From: Mucilaginibacter gossypii
GTDB taxonomy: Bacteria; Bacteroidota; Bacteroidia; Sphingobacteriales; Sphingobacteriaceae
Direction: 5' to 3'
NCBI RefSeq assembly: GCF_900100945.1
Contig: NZ_FNCG01000017.1
Location: 1-64,000, forward strand
DNA length: 64,000 nucleotides
Below the pieces are notes generated by a model. It made no database searches and was not told the origin of the DNA. It saw only the letters and a list, made by a program, of their open reading frames with translations. Made by a program: the position numbers and the translations under genes. Positions 44,013 through 53,975 of the stretch are shown piece after piece (within the stretch, counting starts at the first letter, position 1; every line of letters starts with the position of its first letter).

Positions 44013-44711
44013 TTAAATACCGGCTTTAATACTATTATAAGGCAAACCCATGTCATGAGCGGCGTATTGGGTAAGCACACTGTCTTTTATGGTAATATAG
44101 TCGCCAGCCTGGCTAACATGCAGCTTTTCAACACCATCCCGGTTATCCATGAGGGGAATGGTACGGGATACTACTGTGCCCGTGGTATCAAGCTCAATAA
44201 TATAAGTTTCTTTTTTACCGCCTGCCATATCAGTAAACGGAATAATAACAGTATGGTTATTATCATCAATAAACCTGCCTATGATATTTTTCCCGTCAAG
44301 GTCGGCGGGGCTTAAACCAAGCAGGTATTTTGCTTTTTCGGGCGACAGGCCAAGTATGTTTAGCCTAACGGTATTGCCATCAGCATCTTTAGTGGTATCC
44401 TGCATGGTAACTTTATCTCCTTGCGGATAGCGGGCTACGGCGTAAAAGGTATTAGCACCGGTACTTTTATCATTATGACCAGGAAGCAAAAAGTTAAGCT
44501 GCAGGTTGCTCAGCTTAGCACTGTCGGCTTTAATTTGTGAGGTGATACTCAGCAGTTCGCCCCATTTAAGCCTGCCATCTATTTTAACGGTTAACTGGGT
44601 GGCTGTATCTGATTTGGTAACCCTTGATATGGTGTAATGCGGCACATTTTTTTTAGTACAGCCAAAAGCCACAAGCATGATTATTAAGCAAGCGAAGATA
44701 TTCTTGATCAT
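44013..44711 (-). CDS. Lipoprotein of unknown function (DUF4369-like)
   Basis: Protein of 232 residues with a lipoprotein signal peptide (lipobox AFGC, Cys18). Beyond this, the body is beta-rich with no motif I recognise: NTFYAVARYPQGDKVTMQD and GRFIDDNNHTVIIPFTDM are typical. It resembles DUF4369-type Bacteroidota lipoproteins only loosely. A TAACTTTG box ends 4 bases before the ATG. It is not tightly linked to the M16 genes (133-base gap). Confidence 0.6.
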   Translation of the reverse strand: MIKNIFACLIIMLVAFGCTKKNVPHYTISRVTKSDTATQLTVKIDGRLKWGELLSITSQIKADSAKLSNLQLNFLLPGHNDKSTGANTFYAVARYPQGDKVTMQDTTKDADGNTVRLNILGLSPEKAKYLLGLSPADLDGKNIIGRFIDDNNHTVIIPFTDMAGGKKETYIIELDTTGTVVSRTIPLMDNRDGVEKLHVSQAGDYITIKDSVLTQYAAHDMGLPYNSIKAGI

Positions 44712-44715
44712 GTGG

Positions 44716-44723
44716 CAAAGTTA
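44716..44723 (-). promoter_or_regulatory. -7 element of the lipoprotein gene
   Basis: TAACTTTG on the minus strand (44723-44716), 4 bases before the ATG at 44711. A leaderless message is implied, as for bamD. No TTG is found at the -33 position. Confidence 0.5.
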
Positions 44724-44864
44724 AACCGTTGGTTTGAATTTGATGACGTTGATTTCGCTGATTTTTTTGCCCCGGTTATAATATCCATTTACAGCAACAC
44801 TGATCATGGAAAAACAGGCTAAGCCGGTCATTTAGCTCGCCTATTGTAAACAAACACATTTAAG

Positions 44865-46838
44865 CTACCTCAGCAAGGTTACATACCCTTTTTTAACCTC
44901 AACCTGTCCATCGCCCATGGTATAGTTGCACAACCAGTAGTAAACACCTGTAGGCACAGGTTTCCCGTTATAATTGCCATTCCAACCATCATATATACTT
45001 TCCGACTCAAATAACCGCTGGCCCAGGCGGTTAAAAACCTTGAGTTTATACGCTATGGGATTACTGCTTTGATTAGGCCTGAATAAGTCGTTTACGCCAT
45101 CGCCGTTGGGTGTAAAAGTGTTAAAAAACGTAACCGGCTCACATGAATCCTGCGTTATCATAATATCCAATTCCGTAATGATGCAACCCTGCTTATCCAG
45201 CAGGACAAAGTGGTTGGTGCCGGCGCTGAGGCCCCTTATTGTTTCATCGGGTGTATAACTTTGGCCGCCATGCTTGATAGCGCCGATAGCTACCCCTTCT
45301 ACATAGGTGTTAAACTTTATCTGCCCCGCTAACGTACAAATCGCGTTTTTAGCGGTATATGATACATAGGGTTTGGTCAAAGTAAAATCGGGTACGGTAA
45401 CTTGTTTTTCAGCCTGGGATCCGCCAGATGAAATGATTACTAATTGATAGGTACCCGGTAGCATCCTGTTAAAAACGCCGGTAGTGTTGCTTATACCGTT
45501 TAAGCTATATGTATAATTATCCGGATGAGCTGCTGTGAGCACGGTAACATTTGCTTCGCCGTAAAAGTCGCATTCGGGTTTGATGACAATATCATTTACA
45601 ACAATTGGCGGACATACTTCCTGTACGAGGGTACAATCTTTTTCGTAAAGCAAACAGCCGTTTGGTGTTATAATTGAAAAGTGATAAACACCCGGGATTA
45701 AATCTGCGAAAACATGGTCAATGGGGTAAACCGCGTTGTTATATTTTATCCGGTACAACGCTTTATCGGCGTTTATTTCCAATTTAATCGACCCCGCGAT
45801 ATCACAAATCGGATCCGTTTTATTAAAAGTTACAACGGGGTCTTGTAGTGAAAAATCAGGAATAGTGAATGGAGATGTTTTAGGCTCCTCACCACCATTT
45901 GAGGTAATAGTAACCTGGTAATTACCAGGAAGCAGGTTATCAAAAAAACCCGTTGTGTTACTTTCTCCGGTATTAAGTTTGTAAGTGTATTGATTTCCGT
46001 GCGGGGCACAAATAATTTCGGCCCGCCCTTTATTCACCACATTGCACTCCCGGGTTACGTCGATGCGTTGAAGCGTAATTACCGGTATTTCACCTGTTTC
46101 AACAGTACTGCCAGCATCATAAACGGAATAAGGCAGCGAACCAGCCGTACCTTTTAATAGCATATTTTTCAGGTCGAGTTCGATAAGCTCCGACCTTCCC
46201 CCTTGATCGTCAATAGCGTATACCCTTACAGCCCCATTGGAAACTACCGATGTTAAACCCAATATATACCGGTCTGTAATAGGTATTACTAATTTACTTT
46301 GAGACGGATCATCGAGGGAGACTTCAACAATGCCACTATAGCTTGCCATGTATAGCTTGTCGTCATAAAACACGAGGTCGCCTGAAGCCCCGTACGGCAT
46401 AATTCCCAGGTTAACAAGCACAGGATTTTTAGGATCGAGTTTGTACAGCGAGTTCCCACCAGCCATGTACAGGATCCCGTTCTTATCAACTGTCATTGAA
46501 TTTACAGGGGGTATCGACGCCAAATACTGGCAATTAGTTACCTGGGGTGTATTACCTCCGGTTATATCGGCTACATTCAATCCAGCGAAAAATTGGGTAA
46601 TATAGATATAATAGATCTTATTACCCCACAGCGCAATTGAAAAATAACCCGACCCGCAACCGTTAACATTTTTTGAAACCGGGCCATTAGGGGTAATGGT
46701 TACCTGTTGTAAAATTCCCTGGTCGGTAGCGGCATAAAACTGCTGTGCGTACCCTTTAACAAAAGTTAAAAGTATAACACTAAACAGCAATGCAGCTCTT
46801 TTTAGTAAAAGGTTTAAGTTAATGATATGTTCAGGCAC
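44865..46838 (-). CDS. Type IX secretion cargo with type B sorting domain
   Basis: Protein of about 657 residues. The start is taken as GTG at 46838, because the TTG five codons earlier lies inside the promoter. A signal peptide ends near VKGYAQ. A propeller-like region (about 35-230) with repeated short strands comes first, then repeats resembling SprB/PKD-type units (NTTGFFDNLLPGNYQVTITS at about 295 and NTTGVFNRMLPGTYQLVIIS at about 455). The last 80 residues, FTPNGDGVNDLF through KKGYVTLLR, form the C-terminal domain type B recognised by the type IX secretion machinery. It is exported across the outer membrane and probably stays at the surface. Confidence 0.85.
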   Translation of the reverse strand: MPEHIINLNLLLKRAALLFSVILLTFVKGYAQQFYAATDQGILQQVTITPNGPVSKNVNGCGSGYFSIALWGNKIYYIYITQFFAGLNVADITGGNTPQVTNCQYLASIPPVNSMTVDKNGILYMAGGNSLYKLDPKNPVLVNLGIMPYGASGDLVFYDDKLYMASYSGIVEVSLDDPSQSKLVIPITDRYILGLTSVVSNGAVRVYAIDDQGGRSELIELDLKNMLLKGTAGSLPYSVYDAGSTVETGEIPVITLQRIDVTRECNVVNKGRAEIICAPHGNQYTYKLNTGESNTTGFFDNLLPGNYQVTITSNGGEEPKTSPFTIPDFSLQDPVVTFNKTDPICDIAGSIKLEINADKALYRIKYNNAVYPIDHVFADLIPGVYHFSIITPNGCLLYEKDCTLVQEVCPPIVVNDIVIKPECDFYGEANVTVLTAAHPDNYTYSLNGISNTTGVFNRMLPGTYQLVIISSGGSQAEKQVTVPDFTLTKPYVSYTAKNAICTLAGQIKFNTYVEGVAIGAIKHGGQSYTPDETIRGLSAGTNHFVLLDKQGCIITELDIMITQDSCEPVTFFNTFTPNGDGVNDLFRPNQSSNPIAYKLKVFNRLGQRLFESESIYDGWNGNYNGKPVPTGVYYWLCNYTMGDGQVEVKKGYVTLLR

Positions 46839-46850
46839 AATAGTATGACC

Positions 46851-46858
46851 CAAATATA
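46851..46858 (-). promoter_or_regulatory. -7 element before the type IX cargo gene
   Basis: TATATTTG on the minus strand (46858-46851), 12 bases before the GTG at 46838. It contains the TTG that would otherwise be read as a start codon, which decides the start. Confidence 0.5.
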
Positions 46859-46908
46859 CAGTATTACTAATATCTACACCGTATTAAGTGCAATTAATAA
46901 TTAGCATA

Positions 46909-49359
46909 TTACAAGCTTATCCCAAGCCTTATTGCCGATTTTGCCTCAGTACCTCCATTGTATGATACGCCATACATCAAACGGATATTAAGATATTGTA
47001 AACCAAAACCCAGTTCGGTATAGTTTTTAAGCGTGGGCGTATAAAAGTAATTTACATCGACAATTTCCTGTAGTTTAAACTTGCGAATCAGCGGGATCTT
47101 ATTGGTGATGAAACCCGAAAAGTTGTGTTCAAAATGCCCTTCAAGATATTTATCAGGCGTACTGAAATCGTAGTAATCCAGCAAGAGAAATCGGTTTAAC
47201 CTCGGCTTGTATGAAAGCACCTCGTTGCCTGCAAAGTGGAAATAATCGGGGAAGAATACGCTCTTAGCATTCAGGAATTTACCGGCTCCTATAAAAAATG
47301 AGCTGCTGCCATAAAAACCCATACTAATATCTGCCTTTGAAATCTCGGCGCTGATTTTATCATAATTAACATCCGAACCTAATACATTGCTGATACCTTT
47401 AGTGTAGTTTAAACTGATGGTTGGATATTTGGATGGCAGATAGCGCCTGCCCGAAGGATAGGTTTCGTATTTATTGCTGAAATCATAACTGGCCTGCAGG
47501 TTTACGGTGAGCGACTGATTTTCGGCGAACAACAGCGTATTATGATCAGGATCCAACGGGTTATTGGATGTAAACTGATGCGAGTGTGGATCAAATACAC
47601 TAAATGAAGCTGTATTTAACAGTGCCTTACGGTTAGCCCATTCAACGGAGGCGCTGCCGCGCAGCCCTCCTGTTATCCTGCCCGAAAGTGAAGCCAAAGC
47701 AAACTGCTTTTGATATAGTTTTTTAAAGTTTTGTTGCGAAAGCAGACTGTGAACCGTATTCACAAAGGTTGACATAGGCGCCTGGCTATTTAGATCGACT
47801 ACATCCGAACCTCCGCTTAAACTCAATGTAAAACGCTGCATTACTGGTAAGGCAACACCTCCCGAGCCATTTAACAGGTGATTGGAAAAGCCATACCGCA
47901 CTTTGCCATTCAGCATAAAATAGCGGTTGTTTACGGTATCAATCAACTTGCTGTATGATGCGCCGTAATCAAAAGCCAAACCTTCTACTGTGTTATAAAG
48001 CAGGGAGCCGATGATTGGATCGTAATGAAAATATTCTTTTTTGTATCGATTGCGGGTATTGATGCCGGTGAAAAGCAGGTTTACCGGTTTAAATTTATTG
48101 TTGGCTTTATCCAGGGAGTCGAGGTACTCTTTTGATTCCCGTTTTTTGGCGAGTTTATCTTTATTGGTATAATCGGTAACCTCTTCGGCGGTAAGCGGGA
48201 TTGGCCGGGCCTGGTTCCAATAAGTTGAGTCTTTGCTGATGCCTTTGGTGATCCGGAGCACTTCGTTAAAATCGGCTTTGTTCAGCGCAGGGTCGAGGTT
48301 GTAGTTTTTATAGATCGAAATAAAGTAACCTCCTAATTTAAATCCGAACAAACCTCCTGTAAATTCAAATTTAACAGAGGATGTCATCCAAATCTTTTCG
48401 CTAACAGGGAAAAACTGCTGGTTAATTTTAAGGGTATCAACAAAATTAATATTAGCCCTTTTGGTAATGTAAAGCTGCAGCCCGTAAATGCGCCAGCTAT
48501 CATCCAAAATATAAATATATCCCTCAAAACATGGGTCGTGCAGCCGTTTAGGGCTTACCTGGATCTTGTTAATAGTTTCGCCATTTTCAACCGAAGTACC
48601 TATGTACCTGTAGTTATAATAAAACATGGCGTTATCAGCTACCGGCGATACCAGCGGGCGGTTGCTCAAGCCCCGCCAGGTTTCATAGTTCTGGTAAAAA
48701 TTAACCGCCATATCCGATGCCCGGTTAAAGCTAAACGCCCGGTTACGGCCCGACACTTTTGACGACACCTGTTCCTCATGCACCTTATCGGGCCTTATAA
48801 AGCTATATTTTGACTCTGACTCAGAAAGGTAAACTATCCCGCGGCGATTTGAATCAAGGCCGGCTTCACTGGTAGCTTTTTGCACATCAAAACCCATAAA
48901 AGTTTTTGGGGCGGCCAATAGTTTTTGTAAGCCTTTGATGTAGATATCGCAGGTATAGGCTTTAACTTCGTTAAGATAGGTTTTCCGTTTTTTAATAGCC
49001 TTACGCATAATTGCATAAGCTGGATCTTCAGCCCCTGCATGCACAGTAACATCCTTAAGCTGGTAAGTTTCTGTTTGCAGGCTGATGTTGATAACCTGGT
49101 TAGCCGCAAGGTCAACAATTTTGCTTTGCTGGGCATAGCCAACTGCTTTATATTGAATTTCCCGCATGCCGGCATTTAAACGCAGCAAGTAAGTTCCTTC
49201 GCTGTTGGCAGATACTCCTATAGTAGTATTTTTTATAAAAACGGATGCAAAGGGGACGGGCTTACCTTCCTGGTTGGTTATTTTACCGCTAATGCTGAAT
49301 TGCTGGGCATATGAAGAAAAATTGAATATTAAAAATAACGCAACTAAGGCTGGCTTCAT
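46909..49359 (-). CDS. DUF5686 outer-membrane protein with regulatory-like domain
   Basis: Protein of 816 residues with a signal peptide (1-18, ending SSYAQ). A carboxypeptidase-regulatory-like sandwich (about 22-105, GKPVPFASVFIKNTTIGVSA) opens it; then comes the DUF5686 part (from about 115, AEDPAYAIMRKAIKKRKTYL) and a long C-terminal beta-barrel, ending in LGISL. Bacteroidota genomes hold several such proteins; a role in the outer membrane is accepted, the function is not. No partner gene is coupled. Confidence 0.85.
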   Translation of the reverse strand: MKPALVALFLIFNFSSYAQQFSISGKITNQEGKPVPFASVFIKNTTIGVSANSEGTYLLRLNAGMREIQYKAVGYAQQSKIVDLAANQVINISLQTETYQLKDVTVHAGAEDPAYAIMRKAIKKRKTYLNEVKAYTCDIYIKGLQKLLAAPKTFMGFDVQKATSEAGLDSNRRGIVYLSESESKYSFIRPDKVHEEQVSSKVSGRNRAFSFNRASDMAVNFYQNYETWRGLSNRPLVSPVADNAMFYYNYRYIGTSVENGETINKIQVSPKRLHDPCFEGYIYILDDSWRIYGLQLYITKRANINFVDTLKINQQFFPVSEKIWMTSSVKFEFTGGLFGFKLGGYFISIYKNYNLDPALNKADFNEVLRITKGISKDSTYWNQARPIPLTAEEVTDYTNKDKLAKKRESKEYLDSLDKANNKFKPVNLLFTGINTRNRYKKEYFHYDPIIGSLLYNTVEGLAFDYGASYSKLIDTVNNRYFMLNGKVRYGFSNHLLNGSGGVALPVMQRFTLSLSGGSDVVDLNSQAPMSTFVNTVHSLLSQQNFKKLYQKQFALASLSGRITGGLRGSASVEWANRKALLNTASFSVFDPHSHQFTSNNPLDPDHNTLLFAENQSLTVNLQASYDFSNKYETYPSGRRYLPSKYPTISLNYTKGISNVLGSDVNYDKISAEISKADISMGFYGSSSFFIGAGKFLNAKSVFFPDYFHFAGNEVLSYKPRLNRFLLLDYYDFSTPDKYLEGHFEHNFSGFITNKIPLIRKFKLQEIVDVNYFYTPTLKNYTELGFGLQYLNIRLMYGVSYNGGTEAKSAIRLGISL

Positions 49360-49442
49360 TAAGCAGATGTTTATGCTAAGATGAAACTTATTAATTGATT
49401 GTTACAGCACTAAATTGTTAAATAATGTGAAAAGACACTCGG

Positions 49443-49673
49443 TTAGGATGCCTTTTTCTTTGATGTATCTTTGCTGCCAAGAGGCGGGTGTGGCTTATTT
49501 TTGATGTTCCAATCCTTAATATCAACCAGGCCTGGCTTTGTTTGATAATGCGATTTGCTTTTAGGGCACCTCACAATAAATTTACCTTTAACCTGTTCTA
49601 TAACCGGCCTTTCGCCGCATTCCTTACAGAGTTCACAAAAGATATTTTCTTGTATAGGTATAAATTTTTCCAT
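49443..49673 (-). CDS. Small zinc-ribbon-like protein
   Basis: A 76-residue protein with four cysteines: CELCKECGERP (13-23) and VRCPKSKSHY (34-43). The spacing suggests a zinc ribbon, although the second knuckle has one Cys with a nearby His. The tail is lysine/proline-rich. It has no hydrophobic segment, so it is probably a cytoplasmic nucleic-acid or protein binder. I do not recognise the family. Confidence 0.6.
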   Translation of the reverse strand: MEKFIPIQENIFCELCKECGERPVIEQVKGKFIVRCPKSKSHYQTKPGLVDIKDWNIKNKPHPPLGSKDTSKKKAS

Positions 49674-49802
49674 AGTAAATTACTCGAACATTAGTACGTT
49701 TAATTAATTATGGGGCCCTTTCGGTAATACAAATAACGTAATTTCTGAGCTCAAAAAATAAAATTCCTCACTAATAAACAAAAATAAACAACACAGGAAT
49801 GC

Positions 49803-51815
49803 TTATTTTATCAGTGCAAGTAAATCTTCATCGCTGATAATAGGTATATTAAGTTTATTAGCTTTTTCTAACTTGGCAGGGCCCATATTTTCACCTGCGA
49901 CCAGGTAATTAAGTTTAGCCGATATACTGCTCAATATCTTGCCACCGTTTTGTTCAATGATATCTTTCAGCTCATCACGCGAAAAGTTGCCAAATGTTCC
50001 CGATATAATAAAGTTCATTCCGGCAAGCTTTTCACTGGCCAGTACAACTTCTTTTTCTTCGGCAATAAATTGCAGGCCCTGCTCCCTTAGTTTTTGTATT
50101 TCCTGCCGATGGATTTCACCTGCAAAATATTCGATTATGCTTTGAGCTATCCGTTCGCCTATCTCTTCGGCAGCCGTAAGTTCTTCAACCGAAGCTTCCA
50201 TTAATTTATCTATCGATTTAAAATGAAAAGCCAGCTTGCGGGCCACTGTTTCGCCTACATAACGGATGCCCAAACCAAACAGCACTTTTTCGAAAGGCAT
50301 TTTTTTGGATGTTTCAATACCATCAAGCATATTATTGATCGATTTTTCGCCAAAACGGCCCAACTGTTTCAATTCGGCAGCATGGGTATGCAGCTCATAG
50401 ATGTCGCTGATGTGGTTTATGAAGCCTCTGCTATATAAGGTTTCGATAGTTTCATCACCCAGCCCATCAATATTCATCGCTTTACGGCCAATGAAATGCT
50501 GCATCTTTCCAACAATCTGCGGCGGGCAGCCTTCATCATTGGGGCAATAAAACGCAGCTTCGCCTTCCTTGCGCTCAAGCGGAGTATCGCAGGCCGGACA
50601 GGTAACACGGTAAACAACAGGCACGGCGTCGGCCTTACGTTTTTCTGGGTTTACGCTAATGATCTTGGGGATAATTTCGCCGCCCTTTTCAACAAAAACT
50701 GTATCACCCTCATGCAGATCAAGTCGGATGATCTCATTGGCGTTGTGCAGCGTCGCGCGTTTTACCGTAGTACCTGCAAGCAGTACAGGCTTTAAATTGG
50801 CCACCGGGGTTACAGCACCGGTACGGCCTACCTGGTAAGTCACTTCAAGAAGCTCAGTCTCTACCCTTTCGGCCTTAAACTTGTAAGATATGGCCCAGCG
50901 CGGCGATTTGGCGGTAAAGCCAAGCTCCTGCTGCTGTGAGTAATTATTTACTTTAATAACAATGCCGTCAATATCATAGCTCAGGTTAAAACGTTCCTTA
51001 TCCCATTTATTAATAAATTCCAAAACGCAATTAATATCCCCGCAAAGCTCACTATGCTCATTGGTATGGAAACCCCAGGTTTTAACAGCCTGCAGGCTTT
51101 CCCAATGGGTTTTAAATACAGTTTTTTCGGTATACAAAAAGTACAGGAAGCAATCAAGCGGGCGTTTGGCCACCTCTGCCGAATCCTGCATTTTTACTGT
51201 GCCTGAGGCAAAGTTACGGGGATTAGCATAAGGAACCTCCCCGCTTTCGATACGTTCATTATTCAACCTGTCAAAAGCTTTGCGGTGCATGAACACTTCA
51301 CCGCGGATGTCAAAATAACCGGGGTAGCCTTCGCCGTGTAAACGTTTAGGTATGGTATGAATGGTTTTAATATTGGTGGTAACCTCGTCACCCTGTACAC
51401 CATCGCCGCGGGTAACGGCCCGTACCAGTTTGCCGTCTTCATAAGTGAGGCTCATGCTCAAACCATCAAACTTAAGCTCACATACGTACTCAAAGTTATC
51501 ACCAATGGCTTTGCGTATCCGCTGATCAAAATCAAATAGTTCCTGTTCATTATAGGTATTGCCCAACGATAACATCGGCCAGCGGTGCCTAACGGTTACA
51601 AATTCCTTGGTTATATCACCGCCTACTTTTTGTGTTGGCGAATCAGGGTCAGCAAACTCCGGGTATTCTTTTTCGAGTTTATTAAGCAACTCCAGTTTTT
51701 TATCAAAATCAAAATCAGAAATGGTTGGCATGGCCAGCACATAGTAGTTGTAATTGTGCTGTTTAAGTTCGGCGGTTAATACCTCTATTTGTTTTTTTGT
51801 TTCAGCTGATGACAT
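49803..51815 (-). CDS. ligA: NAD-dependent DNA ligase LigA
   Basis: Cytoplasmic enzyme of 670 residues joining nicks with NAD. The adenylated lysine is Lys115 in CELKFDG (112-118). The N-terminal Ia domain, the nucleotidyltransferase, an OB fold, a four-cysteine zinc finger (CPACDTP and YCPNDEGCPP), helix-hairpin-helix repeats and a BRCT domain (about 590-670) are all present in the usual order. Length is standard. It is a single gene, divergent from the TNT toxin gene. Confidence 0.97.
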   Translation of the reverse strand: MSSAETKKQIEVLTAELKQHNYNYYVLAMPTISDFDFDKKLELLNKLEKEYPEFADPDSPTQKVGGDITKEFVTVRHRWPMLSLGNTYNEQELFDFDQRIRKAIGDNFEYVCELKFDGLSMSLTYEDGKLVRAVTRGDGVQGDEVTTNIKTIHTIPKRLHGEGYPGYFDIRGEVFMHRKAFDRLNNERIESGEVPYANPRNFASGTVKMQDSAEVAKRPLDCFLYFLYTEKTVFKTHWESLQAVKTWGFHTNEHSELCGDINCVLEFINKWDKERFNLSYDIDGIVIKVNNYSQQQELGFTAKSPRWAISYKFKAERVETELLEVTYQVGRTGAVTPVANLKPVLLAGTTVKRATLHNANEIIRLDLHEGDTVFVEKGGEIIPKIISVNPEKRKADAVPVVYRVTCPACDTPLERKEGEAAFYCPNDEGCPPQIVGKMQHFIGRKAMNIDGLGDETIETLYSRGFINHISDIYELHTHAAELKQLGRFGEKSINNMLDGIETSKKMPFEKVLFGLGIRYVGETVARKLAFHFKSIDKLMEASVEELTAAEEIGERIAQSIIEYFAGEIHRQEIQKLREQGLQFIAEEKEVVLASEKLAGMNFIISGTFGNFSRDELKDIIEQNGGKILSSISAKLNYLVAGENMGPAKLEKANKLNIPIISDEDLLALIK

Positions 51816-52013
51816 AGGTACGAAGGTAATAATTTAGTTTATTTCATCCTTTTTACCGCGGTAAATACCAGCTTTAGGTAATAAAGTTTTTGTTGCCGGT
51901 AATAACAATAATTAGTATATGATATTTCATATAATACCTATAAAATAAATATGATAATTCTCTTTCATAAACGCGGCGCACATAGTAGATTTATCAAACA
52001 AAAACTACATCGA

Positions 52014-52628
52014 ATGAAAACACTAAAAATCCTGATCCTGTCCGTATGGTTGATGCCTTTTTTGGCAACCGCGCAAACAAAACCACTAAAACATGCCCAC
52101 AACCCTGCTGCAAACCATCACAAACTGCCGGTACGGGGTATTACTTATGATGACTTTAAAAGCTCGGTTGCTGATTTTGCCGACACCAGCAGTAAAAAAG
52201 CCCTTGCCGATTCGGCCTGGCTGCTATGGAAAACCGAGAAATGGGACGCCCTCGAAAAATTCTTTACCGCCAACAACCTTAACGGCGGCTGGCCTCCAAA
52301 CCGTGGAGCGGTAAACCTGGTTATAATCACTCTAAAAAAGGGTGTGTTGATTGACCGCTATGGCGGTTATAGCGATTCTACCGGCACTTTTCAGGATAAA
52401 GGCACTTTTGTATCGCCAAAAGGTGTACCTTTCCCTATGCGTGCTTTGCCGGATAATACCCTTAGCAAACCATACAAAATTTATAAGGTTTTAAAAGCAA
52501 TAGCCAAAGTTAGGCAAGGCAAGATTATTCCATGGTTTGGCAAACCAGGCTTGGGTATCCAGTATGAAGTACCAGCCACTGTTAACGACCTGAAAGCAGG
52601 CGGTTACATTGAAGAAGTAAAACAATAA
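52014..52628 (+). CDS. Secreted TNT-domain NADase toxin
   Basis: Protein of 204 residues with a signal peptide (1-22, ending ATAQT); the open frame extends 21 codons upstream but MKTLKILIL is the natural start. Residues about 89-200 form a tuberculosis necrotizing toxin domain: NNLNGGWPPNRG, LIDRYGGY with the key Arg115, FVSPKGVPFPMRALP, IIPWFGKPGLGIQYEVP with the key Gln183, and DLKAGGYIEE. TNT enzymes destroy NAD and kill cells. Here the domain is small, export is by the Sec route, and no larger RHS or polymorphic-toxin carrier is attached. The gene 20 bases downstream is a likely immunity partner. Confidence 0.82.
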   Translation: MKTLKILILSVWLMPFLATAQTKPLKHAHNPAANHHKLPVRGITYDDFKSSVADFADTSSKKALADSAWLLWKTEKWDALEKFFTANNLNGGWPPNRGAVNLVIITLKKGVLIDRYGGYSDSTGTFQDKGTFVSPKGVPFPMRALPDNTLSKPYKIYKVLKAIAKVRQGKIIPWFGKPGLGIQYEVPATVNDLKAGGYIEEVKQ

Positions 52629-52648
52629 AAAACGCGATATATTAAAAT

Positions 52649-52984
52649 ATGATCACAAAATATGAAGTAACAAAATCATTGTTGTTTGATGGAGACGAAG
52701 CCGAGGTCATACATAAAACCTTTAAACTGCCTGCCGGTGATATAAAATTCGGTGATTTTGCCAATAACAATTTTGAAGATCTGCATAAGGTAATTACACC
52801 CGACGACTTTAAAACCATTGTAAAAACAGGCGGCTTTAATGCCGATTTTCTTAATTTATACAAGGGCAGCGAAAAGCTCAGGCTATATTATGCTAAAAAG
52901 GGGAACTCTATTGCTGTTTTTGCATATGGCGAGTTTCAGCCCACACGGTATAAGCTTTATTTTGAAGGCTTGTGGATGTTGTAA
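52649..52984 (+). CDS. Probable immunity protein to the TNT toxin
   Basis: Protein of 111 residues without signal peptide or membrane span. It follows the TNT gene by 20 bases on the same strand and shares its terminator. I recognise no domain; the body is mixed alpha/beta (DFKTIVKTGGFNADFLNLYK, RLYYAKKGNSIAVFAYGEF). TNT toxins are usually paired with a small cytosolic antitoxin that binds the active site, so an immunity role is inferred from position, size and lack of a signal peptide. Confidence 0.55.
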   Translation: MITKYEVTKSLLFDGDEAEVIHKTFKLPAGDIKFGDFANNNFEDLHKVITPDDFKTIVKTGGFNADFLNLYKGSEKLRLYYAKKGNSIAVFAYGEFQPTRYKLYFEGLWML

Positions 52985-53003
52985 TACCAGCTGTTTATAC
53001 AAC

Positions 53004-53036
53004 AAAAAAACCTGCTATAACTGGCAGGTTTTTTTT
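53004..53036. terminator. Bidirectional terminator after the TNT pair
   Basis: AAAAAAACCTGC (53004-53015) and GCAGGTTTTTTTT (53024-53036) form a 12-base-pair stem around an 8-base loop. It serves the toxin pair on the plus strand and the DUF6263 gene on the minus strand. Confidence 0.88.
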
Positions 53037-53054
53037 GATTATTATCTTCTTTAA

Positions 53055-53975
53055 TTAATGGTCAGTACTTGATGTTTCGCTGGTAACACTCATAGGGAAT
53101 GTTAAACCGCCCGGAACCTGCGGGTTATCTTTTATTTCGACAGTACCGTCAATGTTTTGCTTTAATTTTGAACTGGAGATCCAGCCGGTAGCCTTGTCAA
53201 CAACAACATCAGCCACCATAGTGCCTTTCATATTGTATTTCATGGGCATATTACTAACGGTTTTATAACCGGCAGTATTATCTGTTTCAAGTGTGGCATT
53301 TCCGTGTATCACGTAGCTCTGTGGAGTGATATCAACCAGTTGATAAACAGATATGACCTTCGCGCTCATAGCACCTTCCAGGTTATTTTTAATTGTCCAT
53401 TTATCATTTTTTGCCACAACCGTTTCGGGCAGCACCGACATAGCCATTTCCAGGTTGCTTTTAAGCGCTCCTGATCCAAACGATTGGGTTAACTGCGTTT
53501 TCAACTGCTCTTTCTTTTCGGCCGGTACCTCCTTAAAGCCATCTATCATAGATGTGATCATATTCTCGGCGTTCTCTATCGACCTGATCCGGCCACTTCT
53601 GGTTAGCGTTGCGGTAAACGGTTTATTGGTTATGCCCGACATGATCCTGGCCATAATATTTGTGGTATCCTTATTATCAGAATCAAAGGCTACATTACCC
53701 GTGGGCAGCTGCATTTTCATACCCACTTTGGTATAATTAACCTCCATATAATAAAGAGAATCATTAACATTTAATACTTTGAATGACATTTTGCCGTCAA
53801 TCGCCATATCGATATTATTAACCTGACCGTTTATAGTTTGCTTTACAACAGAGTGCGCCGTGGTAGACAAGTAATAACTATTGCCTTTAATTAGTTTTAA
53901 AGCCGGTTTTACCTTCTGCCCATAACCTGTTACCGCTCCTATAGCCAGTAAACTGGCCATCAAAATTTTCTTCAT
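53055..53975 (-). CDS. DUF6263 family secreted protein
   Basis: Protein of 306 residues with a signal peptide (1-19, ending TGYGQ). It resembles Bacteroidota DUF6263 proteins: an N-terminal KGNSYYLSTTAHSVVKQTI strand pair, a helix with VPAEKKEQLKTQLTQSFG, and a C-terminal WISSSKLKQNIDGTVEI segment. Function is unknown; a periplasmic or outer-membrane-associated place is likely. It stands alone on the minus strand between terminators. Confidence 0.75.
   Translation of the reverse strand: MKKILMASLLAIGAVTGYGQKVKPALKLIKGNSYYLSTTAHSVVKQTINGQVNNIDMAIDGKMSFKVLNVNDSLYYMEVNYTKVGMKMQLPTGNVAFDSDNKDTTNIMARIMSGITNKPFTATLTRSGRIRSIENAENMITSMIDGFKEVPAEKKEQLKTQLTQSFGSGALKSNLEMAMSVLPETVVAKNDKWTIKNNLEGAMSAKVISVYQLVDITPQSYVIHGNATLETDNTAGYKTVSNMPMKYNMKGTMVADVVVDKATGWISSSKLKQNIDGTVEIKDNPQVPGGLTFPMSVTSETSSTDH

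Noticed and set aside
46839..46853. TTG start of the type IX cargo gene
   Set aside because: That TTG is part of the TATATTTG promoter element and would not be transcribed.
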